Position numbers and translations under genes: made by a program. The notes beneath the pieces are model-generated. The model had not been told where the DNA came from. It saw nothing but the letters and a program-made list of their open reading frames with translations, and searched no databases. A stretch of DNA of 46,883 nt from the NCBI GenBank assembly GCA_016000085.1, contig JAECRT010000003.1, forward strand, positions 1-46,883, in the 5' to 3' direction. Shown here in pieces: positions 1-8,436 of the stretch (the first letter of the stretch is position 1; each line of letters starts with the position of its first letter). Source of the DNA: Sphingomonadaceae bacterium. Lineage in GTDB: Bacteria; Pseudomonadota; Alphaproteobacteria; Sphingomonadales; Sphingomonadaceae.

Positions 1-3
1 AAT

Positions 4-77
4 TGGAGCGGGTGAAGGGAATCGAACCCTCGTCACTTGCTTGGGAAGCAAAAGCTCTACCATTGAGCTACACCCGC
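4..77 (-). tRNA. tRNA-Gly (anticodon CCC)
   Basis: Read on the minus strand, a complete cloverleaf is visible. The acceptor stem GCGGGTG (77-71) pairs with CACCCGC (14-8). The T arm carries GGTTCGATTCC. The anticodon loop TTCCCAA sits on a TTTGC/GCAAG stem and gives anticodon CCC, which reads GGG glycine codons. The 3' CCA is encoded (complement of 6-4). It lies 35 bases downstream of the regA stop in the same direction, so it could be read through from the respiratory operon or have its own promoter. Confidence 0.96.
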
Positions 78-112
78 GATGCGATCGCCCATGGCATGAC
101 CGATCGAGTCCG

Positions 113-646
113 TCAACCGACCTGCCGCTTGGCGAGTTTGCGCGCGAGCGTGCGGCGATGCATACCCAGTCGGCGCGCGGTTTCAGAAATGTTGAAGTCG
201 CTGTCCTTGAGCGCTTCATGGATATGTTCCCATTCCAGCGTCTTGATCGATGTTGGCCTTGGGGCAAGGGGCGCGCCGGGATCGCCGCCGGAGCGGGCGA
301 AGGCGGCTTCTATGTCGTCGGTGTTGGAGGGTTTCGCCAGATAGTTGGTCGCGCCCAGCTTGATCGCCTCGACCGCGGTCGCGATGCTGGCGAAGCCGGT
401 CAGGACGACGATCAGCATGGCGGGATCGTGGGCGTGGAGGGCCTGGACGCAGGCGAGGCCCGATTGGGGGCCGAGTTTGAGGTCGACCACGGCAAAACCG
501 GGCTTGTGAACGGTCAGCAGGGCAGTGACCGATTCGATGCTGTCGGCGACCAGCACGGTATAGCCGCGCCGTTCGAACGAGCGTTTCAGTGTGCGGGTGA
601 AGGCTTCGTCATCCTCCACGATCAGCAGCAATCGCTCAGTCGTCAT
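113..646 (-). CDS. regA: RegA/PrrA/ActR-family response regulator
   Basis: A 177-residue response regulator for redox control. The N-terminal receiver has the acidic pair Asp12/Asp13, phospho-acceptor Asp55 in VVDLKLG, Thr83 and Lys105. After a short linker, a Fis-type helix-turn-helix (about residues 140-173) contains GMHRRTLARKLAKR, very close to the RegA-family DNA-recognition helix. The length and one-domain-plus-Fis layout match RegA/PrrA/ActR and not NtrC (no AAA+ domain). Its ATG overlaps the stop of the upstream sensor kinase by four bases (ATGA), so the two are translationally coupled. It is the last gene of the cyo-SURF1-regB-regA run. In relatives this protein controls terminal oxidases and other redox-linked genes; direct control of this operon is inferred. 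Confidence 0.93.
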   Translation of the reverse strand: MTTERLLLIVEDDEAFTRTLKRSFERRGYTVLVADSIESVTALLTVHKPGFAVVDLKLGPQSGLACVQALHAHDPAMLIVVLTGFASIATAVEAIKLGATNYLAKPSNTDDIEAAFARSGGDPGAPLAPRPTSIKTLEWEHIHEALKDSDFNISETARRLGMHRRTLARKLAKRQVG

Positions 647-1962
647 CCTTTTGCCTCCTCCAGCGCCAGCGTGGCGAGCGGCAGGCGGAGCTGGATCATC
701 GCGCCGCCATCCGCCCCATTGCTGGCATCGACCAGTCCGCCCAGCTTGCGCACGACATTAACGACCAGGAAGAGGCCGAGGCCGCCGCCCTGCTTGCCCT
801 TGCTCGACCGATAGGGCCGACCGAAATCGGCAAGCATGTCGGCGCTGAACCCCGGCCCATTGTCATGCACCGCGACATTGAGCCAGTTGCTGTCGCGACC
901 CACCAGCAGGTTGACATAGGTTGCGCCTGCTTCGCGTGCATTGTCCAGCAGGTTGGTGACGGCCTGACGGATCACCGGATCGGCGATGATGCGGGGATAG
1001 TCGTGCGGCCCGAAATCGCAGCGCAGCGGCAGGCCGGGATTGGCGGCACGCCAGTCGCGCGCTATGCCGTTCACGAAATCGGGGACGCTCGTGACTTGCG
1101 GACCTTCGCCCCGCGCTTCGCCCGCCGACATCAGGATGCCGCTCAATATGGCTTTGCAGCGTTTGACCGCGGCCTCCATTTCGCTGACTTCTTCGACCAG
1201 GGCGGGATGGCCGGTGATTTCGGGCATGTGTTGCCAGTCGCCCAGCGCCACGGCCAGTTGGGCGAGTGGCGTGCCCAGTTCATGGGCTGCGCCCGATGCG
1301 AGCAGGCCCATACGCACAATATGCTCCTCCTCCGCCGCCTGTTGCCGCAGGCGCGCGAGATAGGCTTCGCGTAACTGAAGATTGCGGGTGATGCGGGTCA
1401 TGAACAGCACCAGCAACACCGCGATCATGGTGAAGCAGATCCATGTCCCCACGATATGCAGGTCGAACAGATGCCCTTCCAGCGTGTCGCTGAGATTGAG
1501 CGGCCGATAGACGACGGTGAGCATGGCCGCGCAGAGCGAAGAAATGGCCACGATGCCCCAGACGCTCCATCGGTGGAGCAGCACCGCGCCGAGCGCGACC
1601 TGCACCAGATAGAGCGACACGAAGGGGTTGGTCGCGCCGCCGCTGAGATAGAGTTGCGTGGTGAGGGCCAGCACGTCGAACAGCAGCGCCAGGAACAGTT
1701 CGGCATGGCTGATATCGGTGCGCCGCCGCAAAACCATCAGGCTGCCCAGGTTCATGGCCGCCGCGATGGTCGGCACCACTAGCATCGAGGGCAGGGGCAG
1801 GCGGATGCCCATGGCGAAGTGGACGATCAGGACGGTGGCGACCTGTCCCGCGATGGCGATCCAGCGCAGTTGCACCAGCAGCGCCATATTCTTGCGCCCC
1901 GCCGCGTCGGCAGGCCACAGGCTGGGGCGCCAGCGTGCGCGGATCGACACTCTGCTGGTCAT
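643..1962 (-). CDS. regB: RegB/PrrB/ActS-family redox sensor histidine kinase
   Basis: A 439-residue membrane sensor kinase. About six membrane segments (residues 28-190) include GGATNPF (108-114), the conserved RegB GGxxNPF element implicated in ubiquinone sensing. The H-box is AAHELGTPLAQ with phospho-acceptor His227. Cys269 in RCKAIL lies at the position of the RegB redox-active cysteine. The ATP-binding domain shows the N box (NLLDNAREAG) and G boxes (DNGPGF, GGGLGLFLV). I chose the ATG at 1962 because it overlaps the SURF1 stop by four bases; a longer in-frame upstream extension lies inside SURF1 and has no family support. It phosphorylates the adjacent RegA. Both quinone and thiol sensing elements appear intact. 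Confidence 0.93.
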   Translation of the reverse strand: MTSRVSIRARWRPSLWPADAAGRKNMALLVQLRWIAIAGQVATVLIVHFAMGIRLPLPSMLVVPTIAAAMNLGSLMVLRRRTDISHAELFLALLFDVLALTTQLYLSGGATNPFVSLYLVQVALGAVLLHRWSVWGIVAISSLCAAMLTVVYRPLNLSDTLEGHLFDLHIVGTWICFTMIAVLLVLFMTRITRNLQLREAYLARLRQQAAEEEHIVRMGLLASGAAHELGTPLAQLAVALGDWQHMPEITGHPALVEEVSEMEAAVKRCKAILSGILMSAGEARGEGPQVTSVPDFVNGIARDWRAANPGLPLRCDFGPHDYPRIIADPVIRQAVTNLLDNAREAGATYVNLLVGRDSNWLNVAVHDNGPGFSADMLADFGRPYRSSKGKQGGGLGLFLVVNVVRKLGGLVDASNGADGGAMIQLRLPLATLALEEAKG

Positions 1963-2687
1963 GCCCGGTCGTCTGGTCCTCGCTGGCGCATGACCATGAT
2001 GTAAGCGCCCGCGACCATTGCCGCCAGCACGAACCATGTGATCGCGTAGCCCAAATGATTGTTTGGGAAATGCACCACCGTCAGGCCGCCGACGGGCAGG
2101 GCGTTGGCATTGGCGTCGGCCTCTGCGTCAATGAAGTAGCTCGCGATGACATGGTCGAGATGGCGGGAGGTGGCGATGGCGGCGACGTCGCGGGAATGCC
2201 AGCGGTCGGCGGCTGGATCATTGCTGCGCAGGAAACCGCCGCCCGGCTCGGTCAGGCGCAACAGGCCAGTGATGCTGACCCTGCCTTGGGGGCGTTCGTA
2301 GCGGGTGCGGGCTTGCGGCGGCACGAAACCGCGATTGACGAGCAGGATGACGCCATCGTCACGGCGCAACGGGGTCATGACCCAATACCCTGGGCCGCGG
2401 ACCGTTGATGCCTGGGTCAAGGCGGCCTTGTCATGCAGGAAGTGGCCACTGACGGTGATGCGGCGATATTCGTCGTCGCGATCGGCATGGCCGGGGGCAG
2501 GGATGGGCGCGGCATGGATGCGGGCGTCGACGCGGGCGATGAGGTCGCGTTTCCATGCCAGCCGCTCCACCTGCCAAACCCCAAGGGCGCACAGGCCGAT
2601 GAACAGCGATGCGGCGATCAGCGTCAGGCCGATCGCGAACCCCGCCCTGAACCCGGTCGGGTCGGGGCGGGGATCGGTCTGTGTCAC
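1959..2687 (-). CDS. SURF1-family oxidase assembly protein
   Basis: A 242-residue inner-membrane protein of the SURF1/Shy1 family. One membrane helix near the N-terminus (FAIGLTLIAASLFIGLCALG) and one near the C-terminus (ITWFVLAAMVAGAYIMVM) flank a periplasmic domain with family signatures: LGVWQVERLAWK, VNRGFVPP and the late VVHFPNNHLGYAITWF block. It starts at GTG 2687, overlapping the cyoD stop by four bases; the longer frame would run inside cyoD. SURF1 proteins help insert heme into subunit I of heme-copper oxidases. Some alphaproteobacteria have a version dedicated to a quinol oxidase (known for Paracoccus), and the position here right after cyoD suggests the same job. Confidence 0.92.
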   Translation of the reverse strand: MTQTDPRPDPTGFRAGFAIGLTLIAASLFIGLCALGVWQVERLAWKRDLIARVDARIHAAPIPAPGHADRDDEYRRITVSGHFLHDKAALTQASTVRGPGYWVMTPLRRDDGVILLVNRGFVPPQARTRYERPQGRVSITGLLRLTEPGGGFLRSNDPAADRWHSRDVAAIATSRHLDHVIASYFIDAEADANANALPVGGLTVVHFPNNHLGYAITWFVLAAMVAGAYIMVMRQRGPDDRA

Positions 2688-3076
2688 GGCATCTGGCTCA
2701 TGTCGCCCACGCTCATGGGCATCATGTTGTGGTTCAGGTGATACATGACCCACATCGACCCCGACAGGGTGATGACGACCAGCACCAGCGTGAAGATCAG
2801 CGCCATCATCGACCAGCCGCCTTCGGAGCGGGTGTTCATGTGCAGGAAGTAGATCATGTGGACGACGATCTGCACCACGGCAAAGGCCATGATGATGATC
2901 GCAGTCGTCTGGGGATTGGCGAAGAAGCCGGTCATCACCAGCCAGAAAGGAATAGCCGTCAGGAACACCGACAGGCCAAAGCCGATCATATAGCTGCCCA
3001 TCGTGCCGTGCGCGGCATGGCCGCCATGATGATCGTGGTGGCCGTGCCCATGTTCGGCGTGATCGTGCGCGCTCAT
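2684..3076 (-). CDS. cyoD: Cytochrome bo3 ubiquinol oxidase subunit IV (CyoD)
   Basis: A 130-residue subunit with three membrane helices (starting near GSYMIGFGLSVFL, AIIIMAFAVVQIVVH and ALIFTLVLVVITL). The HMIYFLHMN segment between helices two and three is typical of CyoD. The start at 3076 overlaps the cyoC stop by four bases. Unusually, the first 25 residues are strongly histidine-rich (HDHAEHGHGHHDHHGGHAAH), whereas E. coli CyoD has a short non-histidine N-terminus. This may be a cytoplasmic metal-binding tail; that is inference. CyoD is needed for stability of the oxidase complex and for copper insertion in E. coli. Confidence 0.93.
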   Translation of the reverse strand: MSAHDHAEHGHGHHDHHGGHAAHGTMGSYMIGFGLSVFLTAIPFWLVMTGFFANPQTTAIIIMAFAVVQIVVHMIYFLHMNTRSEGGWSMMALIFTLVLVVITLSGSMWVMYHLNHNMMPMSVGDMSQMP

Positions 3077-3717
3077 CGCAGCATCCCCATCAGATAGACA
3101 AAGGTGAAGACGCCGATCCAGATGACGTCCAGGAAGTGCCAGAACATGCTGAGGCACATCAGGCGGCGCTGGTTAGCGGGGATCAGGCCCTTTTTCGCGA
3201 CCTGTATCATCAGTGTCACCAGCCAGATGATGCCGAAGGTGACGTGCAGGCCGTGGGTGCCAACCAGCGTGAAGAAGGCGGACAGGAAGCCCGACCGCAT
3301 CGGCGTTGCGCCTTCATGGATGAGATGCGCGAATTCGTACATTTCGATGGCGAGGAAGGCGAGGCCGAACAGGCCGGTGATCGCCAGCCAGCCCTGCGTT
3401 GCGGCGATCTTGTTCTTTTCCATCGCCAGCATGGCAAAGCCATAGGTGATGGACGAGAACAGCAGCATCGCGGTGTTGAGCGCGACGAGCGGCAGGTCGA
3501 ACAGATCCTTCGGCCCCGGGCCTGCCGCATAGTTGCCGCCCAGCACGGCATAGGTGGCGAACAGGCAGGCGAAGATGAGGCAATCGCTCATCAGGTACAT
3601 CCAGAAGCCCAGCATGGTGCTGGACCCTTCGGGATGATGCGGCTCATGTTCCAGATGGAAGAGCGGATTGCCGTCCTTGTCGAGGAAGGCGGGGTCTATG
3701 GTGGGTGCGCTAGCCAT
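3073..3717 (-). CDS. cyoC: Cytochrome bo3 ubiquinol oxidase subunit III (CyoC)
   Basis: A 214-residue protein with five predicted membrane helices, matching the CyoC length and fold (the two N-terminal helices of mitochondrial subunit III are absent). Family segments include LGFWMYLMSDCLIFACLFATY, THGLHVTFGIIW and MFWHFLDVIWIGVFTFVYLMG near the C-terminus. It begins six bases after the cyoB stop, and its stop overlaps the cyoD start (ATGA). It is the non-catalytic core subunit III of the oxidase in the inner membrane. Confidence 0.95.
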   Translation of the reverse strand: MASAPTIDPAFLDKDGNPLFHLEHEPHHPEGSSTMLGFWMYLMSDCLIFACLFATYAVLGGNYAAGPGPKDLFDLPLVALNTAMLLFSSITYGFAMLAMEKNKIAATQGWLAITGLFGLAFLAIEMYEFAHLIHEGATPMRSGFLSAFFTLVGTHGLHVTFGIIWLVTLMIQVAKKGLIPANQRRLMCLSMFWHFLDVIWIGVFTFVYLMGMLR

Positions 3718-3723
3718 GATGGT

Positions 3724-5742
3724 TCAGCCCTGTGTCGCGAGCAGCGCGGTGCGCTCGCCTTCGGTGCGCTCGACCACATCCTTGGGGATGTAGAAATCGC
3801 GCTTGTAGTTGAAGGTATGGCCGATGGCCACGGCCAGGATGCCGACGAAGGACAGGCCAGCCAACCACCACATATACCAGATCATGCCGACCGAGAACGC
3901 GATAGAAAGCCCCGCGATGATGATGCCGGTGCCCGTGTTGCTGGGCATGTGGATGGCCTCATAGCCCGACAGAGGACGCTGATAACCGCGCTTCTTCATG
4001 TCGGCCCACGCGTCATTGTCGTGAATGACGGGCGTGAAGGCGAAGTTATAATCTGGCGGAGGCGAACTGGTCGCCCATTCCAGCGTGCGACCGTCCCATG
4101 GATCGCCCGTGGTGTCGCGCAGCTTGTCGCGGTTCTTTATGCTTACGCCGAACTGCACGAACATGCAGGCGATACCGGCCGCGATCATCAGCGATCCGAA
4201 AGCGGCGATCTGGAACCAGATTTGCAGCGACGGATCGTCGAACACGCGCATCCGGCGGGTCACGCCCATCAGGCCCAATATGTAGAGCGGCATGAAGGCG
4301 AACCAGAAGCCCACGACCCACAGCCAGAAGCTGCGCTTGCCCCAGACGGTGTCCAGCTTGTAGCCGAACGCCTTGGGCCACCAGTAGTTGATTGCCGCGA
4401 ACAGGCCGAACAGAACGCCGCCGATGATCACGTTATGGAAATGCGCGATCAGGAACAGCGAGTTGTGGAGTACGAAGTCGGCGGGCGGCACGGCGAGCAG
4501 CACGCCGGTCATGCCGCCGACGGTGAAGGTCAGCATGAAGGCCACGGTCCACATCATCGGCAGTTCAAACCGGATCCGGCCGCGATACATGGTGAACAGC
4601 CAGTTGAAGAGCTTCGCCCCGGTCGGGATGGAGATGACCATCGTGGTGATGCCAAAGAAGCTGTTGACGCTGGCGCCCGATCCCATGGTGAAGAAGTGAT
4701 GCAACCACACGAGGTAGGACAAGATCGCGATGACGACCGTTGCGTACACCATCGACGAATAGCCGAAGAGGCGCTTGGATGAGAAGGTCGAGGTCACTTC
4801 GCTGAACACGCCGAACAGCGGCAGGATAAGGATATAGACTTCAGGGTGACCCCAGATCCAGATCAGGTTCACATACATCATGGGGTTGCCGCCCATGTCG
4901 TTGGTGAAGAAGGCGGTGCCGACATAACGGTCGAGCGACAGCAGCGCGAGCACGGCGGTCAGGACCGGGAAGGCCGCAACGATCAGCACGTTGGCGCACA
5001 ATGAGGTCCAGGTGAAGACCGGCAGCTTCATCATGTTCATGCCCGGCGCGCGCATCTTGACGATGGTTGCGATCAGGTTGACGCCGGACAGCAAGGTGCC
5101 GATGCCCGCGATCTGCAAGCCCCAGATATAATAGTCGACCCCGACGCCGGGGGAATAGGCGATGCCCGACAGCGGCGGATAGGCGAGCCAGCCCGTGCGT
5201 GCGAATTCGCCCACGAACAGCGACATCATGACGATCACCGCGCCCGCCGTGGTCATCCAGAAGCTGAAATTGTTGAGGAAGGGGAAGGACACGTCACGCG
5301 CGCCGATCTGAAGCGGGACGATATAGTTCATGATCCCGGTGATCATCGGCATCGCGACGAAGAAGATCATGATGACGCCATGCGCCGTGAAGATCTGGTC
5401 GTAATGATGCGCGTTGAGGTAGCCCTCGGACCCGTTGAAGGCCATCGCCTGTTGCAGGCGCATCATGATCGCGTCGGCAAAGCCGCGCAAGAACATGATG
5501 AGGCCCAGAATCATGTACATGATGCCGATGCGCTTGTGATCGACGGTGGTGAACCAGTCGTTCCACAACATGCCCCAAAGGCGATATTTGGTGACGAGGC
5601 CCAACACCGCGATGCCGCCGATCGCGACCATGGCGAACGTGCCGATCAGGATGGGTTCGTGAAGCGGTATGGCGCTCCAGTCGAGACGACCAAAGATCAT
5701 CTTCCAGATGCCGCTATTTTCGGATGCGGGATGGGGGGACAT
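3724..5742 (-). CDS. cyoB: Cytochrome bo3 ubiquinol oxidase subunit I (CyoB)
   Basis: A 672-residue catalytic subunit (E. coli CyoB is 663). The heme-copper oxidase ligands are visible. IFTAHG holds the low-spin heme histidine. [12 protein letters not shown] supplies the CuB histidine and cross-linked tyrosine. VWLHHFF provides the paired CuB histidines. HFHNVIIGG holds the high- and low-spin heme histidines. [10 protein letters not shown] includes the K-channel lysine. The N- and C-terminal extra helices typical of quinol-type enzymes are present. It oxidises ubiquinol, reduces O2 to water and pumps protons. It lies 55 bases after cyoA and six before cyoC. The His/Tyr set is complete, so the enzyme should be active. 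Confidence 0.97.
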   Translation of the reverse strand: MSPHPASENSGIWKMIFGRLDWSAIPLHEPILIGTFAMVAIGGIAVLGLVTKYRLWGMLWNDWFTTVDHKRIGIMYMILGLIMFLRGFADAIMMRLQQAMAFNGSEGYLNAHHYDQIFTAHGVIMIFFVAMPMITGIMNYIVPLQIGARDVSFPFLNNFSFWMTTAGAVIVMMSLFVGEFARTGWLAYPPLSGIAYSPGVGVDYYIWGLQIAGIGTLLSGVNLIATIVKMRAPGMNMMKLPVFTWTSLCANVLIVAAFPVLTAVLALLSLDRYVGTAFFTNDMGGNPMMYVNLIWIWGHPEVYILILPLFGVFSEVTSTFSSKRLFGYSSMVYATVVIAILSYLVWLHHFFTMGSGASVNSFFGITTMVISIPTGAKLFNWLFTMYRGRIRFELPMMWTVAFMLTFTVGGMTGVLLAVPPADFVLHNSLFLIAHFHNVIIGGVLFGLFAAINYWWPKAFGYKLDTVWGKRSFWLWVVGFWFAFMPLYILGLMGVTRRMRVFDDPSLQIWFQIAAFGSLMIAAGIACMFVQFGVSIKNRDKLRDTTGDPWDGRTLEWATSSPPPDYNFAFTPVIHDNDAWADMKKRGYQRPLSGYEAIHMPSNTGTGIIIAGLSIAFSVGMIWYMWWLAGLSFVGILAVAIGHTFNYKRDFYIPKDVVERTEGERTALLATQG

Positions 5743-5797
5743 GGGGTCTAGCCTTCAGGGCAGAGAGAAAGAGGAAAGGCGAAGGGCGCGATGGGCA

Positions 5798-6937
5798 TCA
5801 CATGCCCTTATGCCCGGCATGGCCATCATGGTCCTGCTGGCCGGGCGCTTGCTTGCCCTGGGCAGCTGGCGTGCGATCGGCCGCCGGGGTCATGCCGGCG
5901 GGCTGGGCGATTTCACCCTTCTTGCCCGGTGCGGCTGGATGGAAGCCGCCGACGTCGATCGTGCCGTCATGGCGAAGACCCTGCACGTCATGCGCGGATT
6001 CCTTGCCCGCGCCGCCGTGCATGTCGGTCATCATGACGTCATCCATGCAGCGCTTGCCGGGCTGAACGCACATGTTGAGCGCGTCGTGGAACAGCTTGGC
6101 CTGGACACCGCTGAAATACATCGGTGGCACTTTTTCGCTCGGCTTTTCCAGCTTCATGTAAGTGGCGCTGTCCAACGTTGCGCCGCTGGCCTTCACCTTG
6201 GCGACCCATTGGTCGAAGCCGCCCTTGTCCATCGCATGGAAGCGGAAGCGCATGTTGGAGAAGCCCGCGCCCGAATAGTTGGCCGAAAAGCCTTCATAAT
6301 TGCCGGGCTTGTTGGCGACCGCGTGCAATACCGTCTGCATTCCGGGCATGGCGTAGATCTGGCCCGCGATCGCAGGGACGAAGAAGCTGTTCATGATCGT
6401 GGAAGATGTGATCTTGAACTCGATCGGCTGATCGACCGGAGCGGCCAGTTCGTTGACCGTCGCGATGCCCAGTTCAGGGTAGATGAACAGCCATTTCCAG
6501 TCCATCGCCACGACTTCGACCTGCAAACGCTTGGCTGCGGGCTCGATCTTGCGGGCATGGTCGACGCGCTCGATCGGGCGATAGGGGTCGAGCAGATGCG
6601 TGCTGGTCCAGGTGATGGCGCCCAGCGCGATGATGATGAGCAGAGGCGCCGACCAGATCAGCAGTTCCAGGCTGGTCGAATGATCCCAGTCGGGATCATA
6701 ATCCTCCGCCTTCGCCTTTTCCCGATAACGCCACGCAAACCACACGGTCATCGCCATCACCGGAATGATGATGAGGAGCATCAGCACTGTGGAAATAACT
6801 ATGAGGTCACGTTGCTGCATTGCAACGTCGCCAGCGGGTGACATGACCACCCAGTCGCAGCCGCCCAGGGGCAATAGCAGCAGCGGAGCGAATCGGCGCA
6901 GAATCGCGCGGGTTTTGGCGGGGAGGCGGGCTGTCAT
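5798..6937 (-). CDS. cyoA: Cytochrome bo3 ubiquinol oxidase subunit II (CyoA), lipoprotein
   Basis: About 379 residues. A lipoprotein signal with lipobox LPLGGC is followed by two membrane helices and a periplasmic cupredoxin domain (FWVPAI-like segment FFVPAIAGQIYAMPGMQT). The CuA-binding Cys-x3-Cys motif is missing from this domain, which marks it as a quinol oxidase rather than a cytochrome c oxidase. The C-terminal ~90 residues form a long Ala/Gly/His-rich tail ending in GHDGH-like repeats (QDHDGHAGHKGM). I chose ATG 6937 because it puts the signal peptide close to the start; ATG 6973 is an alternative. It is the first gene of the cyo operon, divergent from an MFS gene. Confidence 0.94.
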   Translation of the reverse strand: MTARLPAKTRAILRRFAPLLLLPLGGCDWVVMSPAGDVAMQQRDLIVISTVLMLLIIIPVMAMTVWFAWRYREKAKAEDYDPDWDHSTSLELLIWSAPLLIIIALGAITWTSTHLLDPYRPIERVDHARKIEPAAKRLQVEVVAMDWKWLFIYPELGIATVNELAAPVDQPIEFKITSSTIMNSFFVPAIAGQIYAMPGMQTVLHAVANKPGNYEGFSANYSGAGFSNMRFRFHAMDKGGFDQWVAKVKASGATLDSATYMKLEKPSEKVPPMYFSGVQAKLFHDALNMCVQPGKRCMDDVMMTDMHGGAGKESAHDVQGLRHDGTIDVGGFHPAAPGKKGEIAQPAGMTPAADRTPAAQGKQAPGQQDHDGHAGHKGM

Positions 6938-7101
6938 TCCGCTCGCATAATCAGGAAGACCGTGACACGACATTGGACCTTTTGTCCTATCCCTGCGCAA
7001 GTGCAAAATAGGGCATGGCCGTATGCGACCATCGGGATGATTCGCCGTGCAACGAAGTGCGACGATAATCGTTCCCGCAGTATGAAGGCCAGTGACACCC
7101 C
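6938..7101. promoter_or_regulatory. Divergent promoter region between cyoA and the MFS gene
   Basis: This 164-base spacer must hold both promoters. For the plus strand, GATAAT (7064-7069) lies 17 bases after TTCGCC (7041-7046); the -10 is good and the -35 poor. The sequence TGCGAC(C/G)AT occurs twice in direct orientation (GCGAC at 7025-7029 and 7059-7063, 34 bases apart). GCGAC-type half-sites are reported for RegA/PrrA regulators, so these are candidate targets of the operon's own regulator. A small dyad GGAC-N5-GTCC lies at 6975-6987. All are readings by eye. Confidence 0.35.
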
Positions 7102-8436
7102 ATGACTTCCGCGACGAACACGCCCAACTCGACCCAGGCGGAGCGCGACGTGCGCAACCTTCATGCCCATAAGAGCAAGAAGATTGCGCCCGGCGAAATC
7201 GCCATCGGTGTCATCATCGGCCGCACGTCGGAATTTTTCGATTTCTTCGTTTATGCGATTGCGTCGTGCATCGTTTTTCCGGCGCATGTCTTCCCCTATA
7301 TGTCGCCATTGATGGGGACATTGTGGTCCTTCGCCATTTTCGCGCTGGCCTTCATCACCCGGCCGATCGGGTCGTTCATCTTCATGGCGGTCGATCGCGC
7401 CTATGGCCGGGGCGTCAAGTTGACGATCGCCCTGTTCCTGCTCGGTGGATCGACGGCGGCCATCGCCTTCCTGCCCGGCTATGACACGATCGGTCACTGG
7501 GCCGCGATCCTGCTGGCGCTGTTCCGTGCGGGACAGGGTGTGGCACTGGGCGGAACATGGGACGGGCTGGCGTCGCTCCTGTCGCTCAACGCGCCGAAGG
7601 ACAAGCGCGGCTGGTATGCGATGATGCCGCAGTTGGGCGCGCCGCTGGCGCTGATGGTGGCGGCGGGGCTGTTTGCCTTCTTCCTGTCGACGCTGTCGCG
7701 CGCGGACTTCCTCGATTGGGGCTGGCGCTATCCCTTCTTCGTCGCCTTTGCGATCAACGTGGTGGCGCTGTTCGCGCGCCTGCGCATCGTGGTGACCGAG
7801 GAATTTGCGCGCCTGTATGAAACGCGTGAATTGCAGCCTTCGCCGGTAGTCGAGACTGTCCGCAGTGAAGGACGTAATATCGTGATCGGCGCTTTCGCGC
7901 CGCTGGCGAGCTTTGCCCTGTTCCACATGGTCACGGTGTTCCCGCTGTCGTGGATCGCGCTCTATACCGACCAACCGCTGGAACGCTTTTTGATGATCGA
8001 AGTGATCGGTGCGTTCGTCGGCGTGCTGGCGATCGTTGTTTCTGGGTTTGTTGCCGACATGGTGGGCCGCCGCACACTGCTCGCCTATTCGGCGGTCGGC
8101 ATCGGGATCTTCGCTGTCGCCGCGCCGCTGTTGCTCAACGGTGGCGATCTGGGCGAGGTCGCGTTCATGGTTCTGGGCTTCATCCTGCTGGGCCTGAGCT
8201 TTGGCCAGTCGTCAGGCGTGGTGGCGTCCAATTTCCGCACGGCCACGCGCTATACCGGATCGGCGCTGACGTCCGATCTTGCCTGGCTGGTGGGTGCGGG
8301 CTTTGCGCCGCTGGTGGCGCTGTTCATCTCGGCCGAGTTCGGGCTGGCTGCGTCGGGCGCCTATCTGTTGTCGGGCGCGGTCATCACCGGCTTTGCGTTG
8401 TTCGTGAACAAGGAACTGGCGGGCAAGGATCGTTAA
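7102..8436 (+). CDS. Major facilitator superfamily transporter
   Basis: A 444-residue membrane protein with about twelve hydrophobic segments and a ~35-residue polar N-terminus. The first segment (GVIIGRTSEFFDFFVYAIAS) resembles the start of MHS-type (ProP/ShiA-like) symporters, and DMVGRRTLL after helix 8 is the second-half MFS loop motif. The loop after helix 2 reads DRAYGRGVKLTIAL, a degenerate GxxxDRxGRR motif. Substrate unknown; the MHS group moves organic acids, osmolytes or aromatic acids with protons. It diverges from cyoA and converges with the GT2 gene. The two stop codons overlap in a TTAA, so there is no room for an intergenic terminator. Confidence 0.85.
   Translation: MTSATNTPNSTQAERDVRNLHAHKSKKIAPGEIAIGVIIGRTSEFFDFFVYAIASCIVFPAHVFPYMSPLMGTLWSFAIFALAFITRPIGSFIFMAVDRAYGRGVKLTIALFLLGGSTAAIAFLPGYDTIGHWAAILLALFRAGQGVALGGTWDGLASLLSLNAPKDKRGWYAMMPQLGAPLALMVAAGLFAFFLSTLSRADFLDWGWRYPFFVAFAINVVALFARLRIVVTEEFARLYETRELQPSPVVETVRSEGRNIVIGAFAPLASFALFHMVTVFPLSWIALYTDQPLERFLMIEVIGAFVGVLAIVVSGFVADMVGRRTLLAYSAVGIGIFAVAAPLLLNGGDLGEVAFMVLGFILLGLSFGQSSGVVASNFRTATRYTGSALTSDLAWLVGAGFAPLVALFISAEFGLAASGAYLLSGAVITGFALFVNKELAGKDR

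Noticed and set aside
3136..4782. A 548-codon open frame on the plus strand opposite cyoB/cyoC
   Set aside because: It is antisense to well-supported oxidase genes, with His/Gln/Arg/Asp-rich composition typical of the complement of GC-rich codons, and no ribosome site or recognisable domain.
5669..6841. A 390-codon plus-strand open frame opposite cyoA
   Set aside because: Antisense shadow of cyoA with no family features; similar long shadows occur opposite most genes here (for example 6934-7974 minus and 16820-17920 plus).
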